Source of the DNA: Bosea vaviloviae
GTDB taxonomy: Bacteria; Pseudomonadota; Alphaproteobacteria; Rhizobiales; Beijerinckiaceae
NCBI RefSeq assembly: GCF_001741865.1
Contig: NZ_CP017147.1
Span: 2,967,001-3,031,000 of the forward strand
Direction: 5' to 3'
DNA: 64,000 nt
The translations under genes and the position numbers were made by a program. Shown one piece after another: positions 26,096 through 34,780 of this stretch (its first letter is position 1; each line of letters opens with the position of its first letter). The notes below the pieces were generated by a model. The model worked only from the letters and a program-made list of their open reading frames with translations, had not been told where the DNA came from and searched no databases.

Positions 26096-26943
26096 CGGTC
26101 GTCGCCATGGCGTCACGCGACGCGCCGAAAGCCGCAGCCGAGCCGCCGGCCGCGAGCCTCAAGGGCGTGACGCGCCATTACCGGTTTCCCGGCGGCGGCA
26201 AGACGCTGCATGCGCTGGGGCCGATCGATCTCGACCTCCGGCAGGGCGAGTTCTTCTCGGTCGTCGGCCCGTCGGGCTGTGGAAAATCGACGCTGCTCGA
26301 CGTGCTGGCGGGGCTGAGCCCGCCCAGCGATGGCACGGCGAGCTTCGAGGGCAAGCCGATCGCCGGCGTGCCCGACGGCATCGGCGTCGTCTTCCAGGAG
26401 GACGCCTCGTTTCCCTGGCTGACGGTCGAGGCCAATGTCGCCTTCGGCCTGAAGCGGGCCGGAATCGGCCAGGCCGAGATCGACCGCCGGGTCGATTACG
26501 CCGTCGGCTTCATGGGCCTGCGCGATTTCCGGCAATCCTATCCGGCGCAGCTCTCGGGCGGCATGCGTCAGCGCGTCTGCATCGCACGCACGCTCGTGCT
26601 GCAGCCGCGGCTGATCCTGCTCGACGAGCCTTTCGGCGCGCTCGACCAGCAGACCCGGCTGATCATGGGCGACGAATTGCTGCGGCTCTGGCGCGAGACC
26701 AAGGCGACCGTGCTGCTGATCACGCATTCGCTCGACGAGGCCGCGATGCTGGCCGATCGCGTCGGGGTGATGTCGGCGCGGCCGGGCCTGTTCATCGACA
26801 TCATCGAGACCGGCTGGCCAAGCGACCGCGACAGCCGGATCGTCGCCGATCCGCGCTTCGGTGAGATGACCGGCCGAATCTGGGAGAAGCTGCGAGCCGA
26901 GACGATGAAGCACATGCAGACGCAAGGCGCCGGACCGCGATGA
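26092..26943 (+). CDS. NitT/TauT-type ABC transporter ATP-binding protein
   Basis: 283 residues. Walker A GPSGCGKST, Q-loop VVFQEDASFPWLTV, signature LSGGMRQR, Walker B LILLDEPFGALD and H-loop THSLDEA are all intact, in SsuB/TauB style. It couples ATP hydrolysis to uptake through the two permeases that follow. Start and stop codons overlap both neighbours by four bases (ATGA), so the block is tightly coupled translationally. Confidence 0.95.
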   Translation: MTVVAMASRDAPKAAAEPPAASLKGVTRHYRFPGGGKTLHALGPIDLDLRQGEFFSVVGPSGCGKSTLLDVLAGLSPPSDGTASFEGKPIAGVPDGIGVVFQEDASFPWLTVEANVAFGLKRAGIGQAEIDRRVDYAVGFMGLRDFRQSYPAQLSGGMRQRVCIARTLVLQPRLILLDEPFGALDQQTRLIMGDELLRLWRETKATVLLITHSLDEAAMLADRVGVMSARPGLFIDIIETGWPSDRDSRIVADPRFGEMTGRIWEKLRAETMKHMQTQGAGPR

Positions 26944-27689
26944 AATATCGCGCGCTCGTCACCCTGGCCGTCGTGCTGGCCTGCGTGCTGGCGCTGGAAC
27001 TGGCCTGCGCCTTGGGCTGGGTCGCCAGGACCGTGATCATCCCGCCCAGCGAGATGGTCGGCAGCCTCAGCGACATCCTGTGGTCGGGCGAGTTCAACCG
27101 CGCGATTCTCCTGACCCTGACCAATGTGATGATCTCGGTCGTGATCTCGATTGCGGCGGGGTTCGTGCTGGGCGTGGCGATCCACGCCAGCGATTTTCTG
27201 CGGCGCGCGGTCGAGCCCTATCTCGCGAGCTATTACGCCGTGCCGACCTTCATCTTCTATCCGGTCTTCATCGTGCTGTTTGGCGTCAACAGCGCCGCCA
27301 TCATCGCCATCGCCGTGCTGCTCTCGATCGTGGCGATGATCACCGCCACAATGAACGGCCTCGACCGGATTCCGACCGTGCTGCTGCGCACCGCCCGGAT
27401 CATGCGCCTGTCGCCGGTCAAGACCGCGCTCATGATCCAGCTGCCGGCGGCGGCGCCGTATTTCTTCACCGGGGCGCGATTGAGCGTGGCCTACTCCTTC
27501 ATCGGCGTCATCGCCTCGGAGTTCATCCTCTCGGGCGACGGGCTCGGCTACGCCATCGCCTATGCCTACAATAATTTTGAAAACCGGCAGATGTACGGGC
27601 TGATGCTGCTGATCGTGATCGCGGTCACGCTCGTCAATATGACGCTCGACAGGCTCGACCGCCGCCTGCAATCGCGCCTGCGCCGCTGA
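26940..27689 (+). CDS. NitT/TauT-type ABC transporter permease 1
   Basis: 249 residues, about six membrane segments. The coupling motif is RTARIMRLSPVKTALMIQLPAAAPY, with PTFIFYPVFIVLFG before it. It is paired with the next gene, also a permease, so the importer uses two different channel subunits where many NitT/TauT systems have one. Confidence 0.92.
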   Translation: MKYRALVTLAVVLACVLALELACALGWVARTVIIPPSEMVGSLSDILWSGEFNRAILLTLTNVMISVVISIAAGFVLGVAIHASDFLRRAVEPYLASYYAVPTFIFYPVFIVLFGVNSAAIIAIAVLLSIVAMITATMNGLDRIPTVLLRTARIMRLSPVKTALMIQLPAAAPYFFTGARLSVAYSFIGVIASEFILSGDGLGYAIAYAYNNFENRQMYGLMLLIVIAVTLVNMTLDRLDRRLQSRLRR

Positions 27690-27697
27690 GGTCCAAG

Positions 27698-28486
27698 ATG
27701 CCGAGCAAAGCCATGCCGAGCAAAACTCTGCCAGGTGAAGCCTTGCGAAACGTCGTGCCGCCGATCGTGCTGGCCCTGGTCCTGATCCTGTGCTGGCAGG
27801 GTCTGCACCTCGCCACCGCATCGGGCGCGATCAGTTCGCCCGCCGCGACCTTGGCGCGGCTCGTCGTACTGATGGGGAGCGGCCGCTTCTGGCTCGACGT
27901 CGTCGAGACCGGCACGGCCTTCGCCTGGGCGCTGGTGCTGTCGATCGTGCTCGGCATCGGGCTCGGCGTCGTGCTCGCTTTGCTGCGGCCGGTCGGCGAG
28001 GTGATGGAACCGATCCTGGTGACGTTCTACTCGCTGCCGAAGGTGACGCTTTATCCGCTGGTCCTGCTGATCTTCGGGCTCGGCATGCCGGCGAAGGTCG
28101 CCTTCGGCATCATGCATGGGCTCGTGCCGATCACGCTCCTGACGCGCAACGCCATCACCCAGTTGAAGCCGGTCTATCTGCGCACGGCCAAGGTGATGCG
28201 GCTCAGTGCGTTCGAAGTGGTGCGATCAGTCGTGCTGCCGGCGATCATTCCCGAACTCGTCGCCGGCATCCGGATCGGTTTCTCGCTGAGCCTGCTCGGC
28301 GTCCTGATCGGTGAGATGTTCGCCTCGAAGCGCGGCCTGGGCTTCACCGCCGTCAACGCGATGGGCCTGGGCGACCTCGACACGATCATGGCGATCGGCG
28401 TGTTCCTGGCGCTTTTCGCGGTGCTGGCGAATGGCGGGCTCCTGTCGCTGGAGCGCGCCATTCGCCACCGCTCGGCCGGCCGCTAG
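27698..28486 (+). CDS. NitT/TauT-type ABC transporter permease 2
   Basis: 262 residues, about six membrane segments, with YSLPKVTLYPLVLLIFGLG and the coupling loop RTAKVMRLSAFEVVRSVVLP. The N-terminus MPSKAMPSKTLPGEA holds a short duplication (MPSKA/MPSKT), so the exact start among two ATGs is uncertain. It begins eight bases after permease 1 and is the last gene of the cassette; a hairpin repeat starts in its stop codon. Confidence 0.92.
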   Translation: MPSKAMPSKTLPGEALRNVVPPIVLALVLILCWQGLHLATASGAISSPAATLARLVVLMGSGRFWLDVVETGTAFAWALVLSIVLGIGLGVVLALLRPVGEVMEPILVTFYSLPKVTLYPLVLLIFGLGMPAKVAFGIMHGLVPITLLTRNAITQLKPVYLRTAKVMRLSAFEVVRSVVLPAIIPELVAGIRIGFSLSLLGVLIGEMFASKRGLGFTAVNAMGLGDLDTIMAIGVFLALFAVLANGGLLSLERAIRHRSAGR

Positions 28487-28535
28487 AGCGGGCTGCGAAA
28501 AAGCGGCAGCCGGTTTTTCGCGCGAGCAATGCTCT
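28485..28535. repeat. Dispersed hairpin repeat, GCGAAAAAG/CCGGTTTTTCGC type, copy 2
   Basis: TAGAGCGGGCTGCGAAAAAG followed by CCGGTTTTTCGC and GCTCTC. Related to 17192-17242. As it directly follows the last permease codon it may act as the 3' end of the cassette transcript. Confidence 0.65.
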
Positions 28536-28561
28536 CAGGGAGGATTTAGCCTGAGCCACAC

Positions 28562-28647
28562 CGTCATTGCGAGGAGCGGAGCGACGAAGCAATCCAGGGC
28601 GGCAGAGCGAGCCTTCCTGGATTGCTTCGCTTCGCTCGCAATGACGG
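28562..28647. repeat. Dispersed inverted repeat, family A copy 3
   Basis: CGTCATTGCGAGGAGCGGAG at the left and GCTCGCAATGACGG at the right, with GAAGCAATCCAGG/CCTGGATTGCTTC inside. Same family as 13556-13688. Confidence 0.85.
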
Positions 28648-28696
28648 CCTGGCGAAAACGCTCTGGCGACGTATGCCTGAGCTGTTGGCGTTGCGG

Positions 28697-28777
28697 GCCG
28701 ATCACGCCCAGCGGTGCGGTCAGCATCGCCATCGCCATCATCGAGAACGCGCGCACCCGGAGCATGATGGCGATCAA
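28697..28777 (-). pseudogene. Remnant of an RND efflux transporter gene
   Basis: The minus strand reads RVRAFSMMAMAMLTAPLGVIG, then loses similarity. The intact RND pump at 29692-32802 has QVRSLSTMTMVMLTAPLGLAG at the equivalent place in its C-terminal membrane domain. About 27 codons survive. The remnant suggests that an ancestral second pump, or part of a duplicated one, was lost when the neighbouring low-GC gene arrived. Confidence 0.55.
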
Positions 28778-29592
28778 GGCGCCAAATAATCACTGACGGT
28801 ATCCCACGCAACTTTCTGCAAAAATCGGGCTGATTCCTCGCCTAAATCGGCTGTATAACTGATTCCGACCGGACTTTTCTTGAAGATTGCAGCATAAATA
28901 GTCAAGGCAGCCAGATAGGTTCCCGCCATGGTCGGATGCCGCTTGTCGGCAATGTACAGGCGGATATCGGGGCGCTCTTTGACAGATCTGGCGAATGCCA
29001 GCCCTGCAGGAATAACCAGGGCCTTGTTCTCATTTCCGATGCGGGTGTAGGCTTCGGCGAGTTGTTCAGTCATCTCCGGCTTATCAAGATAGGCCCATGA
29101 CATGAAGAAAACCGGCTCCGAGCCATTTTTTCTTGCAGTCTCCGCGTGTATTTTTGCGTATTCGTAGAATATGCCTTGCAGCCTCGGATGAACCGGGCAT
29201 TGGCTACAATCCATCATAATCGCCAGGTCGAATAGGCGGTTCGGCTGGTTGAATGTCACAACATTATTGTCGTCTATCGTGTAGCGCCCCACCGCATCAG
29301 GGCGGAAATACGAGCCAACATCGTGCCAATCGAAGCCGGAGCCACTTATTGTCACGAGTGTCGAGCGTAGTTTGTATTTAGGGTCGGCAGATGCGAGGAT
29401 TCTTGCAACCATGCCACTGATGCCGTTGTTGAAATAAAAGAAACTATTTCCGATATAGATGATCGATTCCGGACGTTCGGTTCCAGTGCTCCGAATTGTA
29501 GCTTTCGTCTGCGCGACACTTGCAGAATTTGCCAGAGCAAGAACAACAAAGCCGAATAAAATTTGTATAATCGAATTTGTAAGGCGTTTCAT
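28774..29592 (-). CDS. Secreted SGNH/GDSL-like hydrolase, low G+C, likely acquired
   Basis: 272 residues from ATG 29592. Signal peptide (FGFVVLALANSASVAQ). The mature protein begins with IIYIGNSFFYFNNG, where G-N-S resembles SGNH block I, and has ADKRHPTMAGTYLAAL near the end, whose Asp and His fit block V. SGNH enzymes are esterases or acyl hydrolases. Base composition is clearly more AT-rich than the neighbours, and it lies between an RND remnant and an intact RND operon, so horizontal transfer is likely. The assignment rests on two short motifs, so a different fold cannot be excluded. Confidence 0.7.
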   Translation of the reverse strand: MKRLTNSIIQILFGFVVLALANSASVAQTKATIRSTGTERPESIIYIGNSFFYFNNGISGMVARILASADPKYKLRSTLVTISGSGFDWHDVGSYFRPDAVGRYTIDDNNVVTFNQPNRLFDLAIMMDCSQCPVHPRLQGIFYEYAKIHAETARKNGSEPVFFMSWAYLDKPEMTEQLAEAYTRIGNENKALVIPAGLAFARSVKERPDIRLYIADKRHPTMAGTYLAALTIYAAIFKKSPVGISYTADLGEESARFLQKVAWDTVSDYLAP

Positions 29593-29691
29593 CGTCAGAC
29601 ACCCCTGGTGGATAAATCTACGGCTGAGCAATGTCATCTGGCTCGATTTACTGGCTTGGATTATCGACGAACCAAACTCCACCACGGAACC

Positions 29692-32600
29692 CTACTCGGC
29701 AGCCAGTGCCGGTCGCAGTTCTGGTTCCCCCGTTGAAACCTCATGGTTCCCGTCCGCCGTCGGCTTGATCCGGAACCATGTGGCATAGAGGGCCGGCAGG
29801 AAGAGCAGGATGAGCACGGTCCCGGCCGCCGTGCCGCCGATCAGCGTGTAGGCCATTGATCCCCAGAACACCGAATGGGTGAGTGGAATGAAGGCCAGGA
29901 CCGCTGCCAGCGCGGTCAGGATGACCGGCCGCGTCCGCTGCACCGTCGCCTCGATCACGGCGTGATAATCGTCGAGGCCGGCCACCTGGTTTTCCTGGAT
30001 CTGTTCGGTCAGGATCAGCGTGTTGCGCATCAGGATGCCCGCCAGTCCGATCAGGCCCAGTATGGCATTGAAGCCGAAGGGCTGGTCGAAGGCGATCAGC
30101 ATCGGAACCACCCCGGCAAGCCCGAGCGGCGCCGTCAGCATGACCATGGTCATCGTCGAGAGGCTGCGGACCTGCAGGATGATGACGATCAGCATGGCGG
30201 CGATCATCACCGGGAAGATCTTGGCGAGCGCATCGTTGGCCTTGATCGATTCCTCGATGTTGCCGGCCATCTCGATGCGGTAGCCGACCGGGAGCGAAGC
30301 GATCAGGGGCTGCAGGGCCTTCATGACCTGCTTCGAGACCTCCGGGGGCTGGGTCGCCTCGTTGATGTCGGAGCGGATCGTGATGATCGGCGTGCGATCG
30401 CGGCGTTTGAGGATCGGCTCCTCGAACCGGATTTCGGAGCGCCCGATCTGATCGAGCGGTACCTGACGGCCATCCCGGCTCATCAGCGAGAAATCGGCCA
30501 GCCTTGCCGGGTCCAAACGGTTCTCGCCGGCGCTGCGGGCGACGACCGGCACGTTGCGAATATTTTCGCGAACCTGCGTCACCGGGATACCGCTGACCAG
30601 CATCTGCATCTGCTGGCCTGCCTCTGCCGGCGACAGCCCGATCAGATTGAGCCTGTCCTGGTCGGGAATGTAACGCAGCACGGGAGAACGGTTGCCCCAG
30701 TCCCGGTTCGCCTGCCGAACATCGGCGACGCCCCTCATCAGGCCGAGGGCTTTTTCGGAGATCTGGTAAAGCTGCGCCGGATCGGGCCCCATGACGCGGA
30801 ATTCGACGGGGAACGGCGTGTAGGGTCCGAACACGAGCTGCGTGACGCGGATGAAGGCTTCGGGCGCGAGGCCCTCCGATATCGCATCGCGCAGCCGATG
30901 CTTCAGCGTCTCGCGCGCTTCGGCATTCGCGGTCAGCACGACGAGCTTGGCAAAGGCCGGGTCCGGCAGTTCCGGCGCCATGGCGAAGAAGAAGCGCGGC
31001 GCGCCCTGGCCGACATAGCTCGTGACGATCTTCGCCTCGGCCTGATCCTTCAGCCAACGTTCGACTTTTGCGACCGCGGCCGTCGTCGTTTCGATGCTGG
31101 TACCTTCCGGCATGCGGACCTCGACCAGCACCTCCGGGCGATCGGATGTCGGGAAGAACTGCTGTTTCACCGCGCCCATGCCGAGCCCGGAGAGGCCCAT
31201 GGCGACCACGACGACGGCGCAGGTCACGAACTTGTGGCGCACGGTGAACTTGATGACGCTGCGCAGGCGCCGATAGTTCGGCGTGTTGTAGATGGCGTGA
31301 TGGCCACCCTCGACCGGCTTGATGTCCGGCAGCATCTTGACGCCGAGATAGGGGGTGAAGACCACCGCGACGATCCACGAGACGATCAGCGCGAAGCCGA
31401 CGACCCAGAAGATATTGCCGGCATATTCGCCGGCGCTCGAACTGGCGAAGCCGACTGGCATCAGGCCGATGATCGTGACCAGCGTGCCCGAAAACATCGG
31501 CGCTGCGGTGTGGCTCCAGGCGTAGGCAGCCGCCTTGATCCGGTCCATGCCTTCTTCCATCTTCACCACCATCACCTCGATGGCGATGATGGCGTCGTCG
31601 ACCAGCAGCCCCAGCGCGAGGATCAGCGCGCCGAGCGTGATGCGATCGAAGAAGCGGCCGGTTTCCAGCATGATGAGGAAGACGACGGCAAGGGTGAGCG
31701 GCACCGCGAGCGCGACGACGATGCCGACGCGCCAGCCCAGGGCGACAAGGCTCACGAACAGCACGACGCCGAGCGCCATCGCGAATTTCAGCATGAACTC
31801 GCTGACCGCGGCTTCGATGTTGACGGCCTGGTCACTGACTTTCGCGAGCGTCATGCCGAGCGGAAGCCGCTCGGCGATCGCGCTCGATCGCGCTTCGAGC
31901 GCCTTGCCCAGTTCCAGCCCGTTCCAGCCCAGCTGCATCACCGCGCCGAGCATGATGGCGGGTTCGCCGTCATGGCGGATGATGTAGGTCTCCGGGTCCT
32001 GATAGCCGCGGCGGACATCCGCAACATCGGAGAGTTTCAGCGTCCGTCCGCCGGCGGCGATCGGCGTGTCGGCGATCGCCTGGATGCTGTCATAGGCGCC
32101 GTCGAACCGGACGAAGACCTGCGGGCCGCGCGTGTCGATGGAGCCCGCCGGCGTGACGGTATTCTGGCGTTGCAGCGCACTGGCGATGTCGCGTGCGGAC
32201 ACGCCGAGGGTTGCGAGCTTGGTATAGGAGAACTCGACGAAGATCTGTTCGGGCCGCTCGCCGAGAATGTTGATCTTCTTGACGCCGGGCACATGCAGAA
32301 GGTCCTGACGGATGACCTCGGCCTGACGCGCCAGTTCGCGCATCGGCATGCCCTTGGCTTTGAGCGCGTAGAGGCCGAAGCTGACATCGGAGAATTCGTC
32401 GTTGACGAAGGGTCCGAGCACGCCCGGGGGCAGGTTGCGGGCCTCGTCTCCCAGCTTCTTGCGGGCCTGATAGAACTCCTGTTCGACGGCCGAGGGAGGC
32501 GTGCTGTCCTTCAACGTGATCGTGAGAAAGGCGAAGCCGGGACGCGCTATGGTTTCGACGCGATCGTAATATGTCAGCTCCTGGATACGTTTCTCGAGCG

Positions 32601-32802
32601 GCTCGGAGACGAGGTCTTGCATCTCGCGGGCGGTCGCGCCGGGCCATGCGACGGTGACCGTCAGGCTCTTGATCGTAAAGGACGGATCCTCCGCCCGTCC
32701 CAGCTTGACGAATGCGTAGAGGCCCGCGGCCGCCAGCAGAATGATGAAGAACAGGGTGACGGCTCGCTCGCGAACCGCGATCGCTGAAAGATTGAAGCTC
32801 AT
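29692..32802 (-). CDS. RND efflux transporter inner-membrane pump (AcrB/HAE1-like)
   Basis: 1036 residues, full length. Twelve membrane segments in two halves with two large periplasmic loops. The proton-relay Asp pair is present in LALGLLVDDAIIAIEVMVVK (end of TM4). The N-terminus (SAIAVRERAVTLFFIILLAA) and TAPLGLAGVVPMLIAF in the second half are typical. It should export hydrophobic drugs or detergents from the inner membrane through an outer-membrane channel not encoded here. Its ATG overlaps the stop of the adaptor gene (ATGA). Confidence 0.96.
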   Translation of the reverse strand: MSFNLSAIAVRERAVTLFFIILLAAAGLYAFVKLGRAEDPSFTIKSLTVTVAWPGATAREMQDLVSEPLEKRIQELTYYDRVETIARPGFAFLTITLKDSTPPSAVEQEFYQARKKLGDEARNLPPGVLGPFVNDEFSDVSFGLYALKAKGMPMRELARQAEVIRQDLLHVPGVKKINILGERPEQIFVEFSYTKLATLGVSARDIASALQRQNTVTPAGSIDTRGPQVFVRFDGAYDSIQAIADTPIAAGGRTLKLSDVADVRRGYQDPETYIIRHDGEPAIMLGAVMQLGWNGLELGKALEARSSAIAERLPLGMTLAKVSDQAVNIEAAVSEFMLKFAMALGVVLFVSLVALGWRVGIVVALAVPLTLAVVFLIMLETGRFFDRITLGALILALGLLVDDAIIAIEVMVVKMEEGMDRIKAAAYAWSHTAAPMFSGTLVTIIGLMPVGFASSSAGEYAGNIFWVVGFALIVSWIVAVVFTPYLGVKMLPDIKPVEGGHHAIYNTPNYRRLRSVIKFTVRHKFVTCAVVVVAMGLSGLGMGAVKQQFFPTSDRPEVLVEVRMPEGTSIETTTAAVAKVERWLKDQAEAKIVTSYVGQGAPRFFFAMAPELPDPAFAKLVVLTANAEARETLKHRLRDAISEGLAPEAFIRVTQLVFGPYTPFPVEFRVMGPDPAQLYQISEKALGLMRGVADVRQANRDWGNRSPVLRYIPDQDRLNLIGLSPAEAGQQMQMLVSGIPVTQVRENIRNVPVVARSAGENRLDPARLADFSLMSRDGRQVPLDQIGRSEIRFEEPILKRRDRTPIITIRSDINEATQPPEVSKQVMKALQPLIASLPVGYRIEMAGNIEESIKANDALAKIFPVMIAAMLIVIILQVRSLSTMTMVMLTAPLGLAGVVPMLIAFDQPFGFNAILGLIGLAGILMRNTLILTEQIQENQVAGLDDYHAVIEATVQRTRPVILTALAAVLAFIPLTHSVFWGSMAYTLIGGTAAGTVLILLFLPALYATWFRIKPTADGNHEVSTGEPELRPALAAE

Positions 32803-33953
32803 CGGCTCGCCGCCTGTGCCTGAACACCGGTCCGGACGGCGGCGCCGTCCGTCAGAAGATGAGCACCGAGCGAAACGACCGGCTCGCCGGCCCTCAGTCC
32901 GGAGATCACGGCAGTCTCGCTGGTCACGCGCACCAGCCTGACGGGGCGAAACCTCACCGTCGAGGTCGCTTCATCCATCAGCCAGACACCGGTTTTCTGG
33001 CCGTCATCCAGGACCGCTCCGAGCGGCACTTCCATCTCCGGCTGGCTCGCCTGGTTTGCCAGCCGGATGGTCACGGTTGCCCCGAGCGGTGCTGCCGCGC
33101 CCTCGCCATCAAGCACATAGCGCGCTTCATAGGTGCGGGTCTGGGCATCCGCGGAATCCGACAATTGCCGGAGCGTGGCGGCGTAGCGGCGAGCCTCGCT
33201 GCCATAGAGGCTGGCCACGGCCGCCGAGCCGATGGCCGGCCTGATCGTCTCGGGCAGTGCGACGACTGCCTCGCGAGGGCCGGCCTGGGCCAGCCTGATG
33301 ACGGTCTGGCCGGCGGTGACGACCTGTCCCGGCTCACCGAGGGTTTCGACAACCGTGCCATCGGCATCGGCGACCAGAAGGGAATAGCTCGATCCGTTTT
33401 CCGCGACCTTCTCGTCCGCTTCCGCGGCGGCGAGCTGCGCTGAGGCTGTGTCCAGCGCCGCCTTTGCCTGTTCGTAGCGTTGCGGGCTCGCAGCGAACCC
33501 GTCCTTGACCAGAACGGCGTAGCGTTTTTCGTCAGCCCTCGCCTGAACCAGGACGGCGCGCGCCGCCGCAGCGGCATTGCGTTTTGCGGTGAGCGCGAGC
33601 CGCAGGTCGGTCTCGTCGATCCGCATCAGCGCCTGGCCGACTGTCACGGCCTGGCCGGAATTCACGAGCCGTTCGACGATCTTGCCGGCAACGCGGAAGC
33701 CGAGATTGCTCTGGACCCTGGGAGCGATGACGCCGGTGAAGCGGCGTTCGGCTTCGGCGACAGGTGTTGCCGCAACCAGCCTGACGATCGGAGCATGCTG
33801 CCGCGGGTCGCTCACGGCAGAAGCCTTCTGCGGGCGCGCCGAGAGCACGACGAACGCTGCCACCACTGCGGCTGCGAGCACAACGCTCCCTGCGACGATC
33901 ACCGATCTCTTTCTCTTGCCCATCGCCTGCTTGCCCATAGCCTTCTTGCTCAT
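32799..33953 (-). CDS. RND efflux periplasmic adaptor (membrane fusion protein)
   Basis: About 384 residues. N-terminal membrane anchor (SVIVAGSVVLAAAVVAAFVVL), then the MFP pattern: GVIAPRVQSNLGFRVAGKIV, VNSGQAVTVGQALMRID, a coiled-coil hairpin with many Ala/Lys/Glu, and VVETLGEPGQVVTAGQTVIRLA. The start is uncertain: three near-identical MxKxA units (MSKKAMGKQAMGK) hold ATGs at 33953, 33938 and 33923. The first is preferred because the operator ends just before it. It bridges the RND pump and an outer-membrane factor, and is divergent from a TetR gene across a long palindrome. Confidence 0.92.
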   Translation of the reverse strand: MSKKAMGKQAMGKRKRSVIVAGSVVLAAAVVAAFVVLSARPQKASAVSDPRQHAPIVRLVAATPVAEAERRFTGVIAPRVQSNLGFRVAGKIVERLVNSGQAVTVGQALMRIDETDLRLALTAKRNAAAAARAVLVQARADEKRYAVLVKDGFAASPQRYEQAKAALDTASAQLAAAEADEKVAENGSSYSLLVADADGTVVETLGEPGQVVTAGQTVIRLAQAGPREAVVALPETIRPAIGSAAVASLYGSEARRYAATLRQLSDSADAQTRTYEARYVLDGEGAAAPLGATVTIRLANQASQPEMEVPLGAVLDDGQKTGVWLMDEATSTVRFRPVRLVRVTSETAVISGLRAGEPVVSLGAHLLTDGAAVRTGVQAQAASR

Positions 33954-33965
33954 CGCCCGCTTGCC

Positions 33966-34020
33966 AATTAGATTGCGTTCGAACTCTATATCGATTATAG
34001 ATGTCGAACGCAATCTAATT
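33966..34020. promoter_or_regulatory. Long palindromic operator between tetR and RND operon
   Basis: AATTAGATTGCGTTCGA (33966-33982) and its exact complement (34004-34020) enclose a 21-base spacer that is itself mostly symmetric (CTATATCGATTATAG). The element starts 12 bases before the adaptor ATG and ends 13 bases before the tetR ATG. It is well placed to let one TetR dimer pair shut both promoters. Confidence 0.75.
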
Positions 34021-34033
34021 ATGGAGATCGGCA

Positions 34034-34672
34034 ATGCGGGTCAGTCGTGTTCAGGCGCAGGAAAACCGGCAAGCGGTGATCGATGCGGCAAGTCGGCTTT
34101 TCCGGGAGCATGGATTTGACGGCATCGGCCTGAAGGATCTGATGGCCGGTGCCGGGCTGACGCAGGGCGCCTTCTACAAGCAGTTCGAATCCAAGGACGA
34201 CCTGGCCGCGCAGGCCTCCAGGCGCGCCTTGGAGAGCGCCTTGGGCAGATGGTCGGCCGCTGCCGGGGCCAACCCTGAAGACCCGCTATCGGCCGTGGTC
34301 GAATTCTATCTCAGCATGGGTCATTGCGCCGAGAAGACGGATGGCTGCCCGGTCGTCGCGCTGGGTTCCGATGCCGCCAGGCAGGGCCCCGACGTGAAGG
34401 CGTCATTCGAGGCCGGGATCAAGGACTATCTCGACATGATGGCTGGCTGGGTCGGCAAGCCGGCCGACGACAAGTCGACCGACGACAAGCTGGCCGAGGG
34501 CGGCGAGCCGGACGGCAAGGCCATGGCCATTCTCTCGACGATGGTCGGAGCGGTGCTCCTCGCACGCGCCGTCAACGACGAGCAGATGTCGAAGCGGTTC
34601 CTGCAGGCTGCTGCCGAGAGCGTGCTGCCGCAATCGTCCACGGGCGCCGCACAGCCGGGACGGCGCCAATGA
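34034..34672 (+). CDS. TetR-family transcriptional regulator of the RND operon
   Basis: 212 residues. The N-terminal HTH is canonical (VIDAASRLFREHGFDGIGLK, then GLTQGAFYKQFESKDDLAAQ). The C-terminal ligand domain includes CAEKTDGCPVVALGSDAARQ, seen in the group of TetR proteins beside RND pumps. It probably represses its own gene and the divergent adaptor/pump genes through the 33966-34020 palindrome, and is released by a pump substrate. Confidence 0.93.
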   Translation: MRVSRVQAQENRQAVIDAASRLFREHGFDGIGLKDLMAGAGLTQGAFYKQFESKDDLAAQASRRALESALGRWSAAAGANPEDPLSAVVEFYLSMGHCAEKTDGCPVVALGSDAARQGPDVKASFEAGIKDYLDMMAGWVGKPADDKSTDDKLAEGGEPDGKAMAILSTMVGAVLLARAVNDEQMSKRFLQAAAESVLPQSSTGAAQPGRRQ

Positions 34673-34725
34673 CGATGTCTTGGGTTAAGGCGCGCAGCGC
34701 AATTGCCGCAATCCCTGAGAGTCCA

Positions 34726-34756
34726 TTTTGGAAATTTCAGCCCTCATCCTGAGGAG
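34726..34756. repeat. Fragment of the CCCTCATCCTGAGGAGC dispersed repeat
   Basis: TTTTGGAAATTTCAGCCCTCATCCTGAGGAG matches the inverse of the piece at about 9335-9365. It ends 25 bases before the SDR start and may have inserted into its leader. Confidence 0.6.
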
Positions 34757-34780
34757 CCTGGCCTGAAAGAGACGATTTCC

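Noticed and set aside
29875..32787. A 970-codon open frame on the plus strand opposite the RND pump
   Set aside because: Its translation is low-complexity His/Arg/Asp-rich text with no family motifs, while the minus strand encodes a full RND protein. It is a high-GC antisense shadow.
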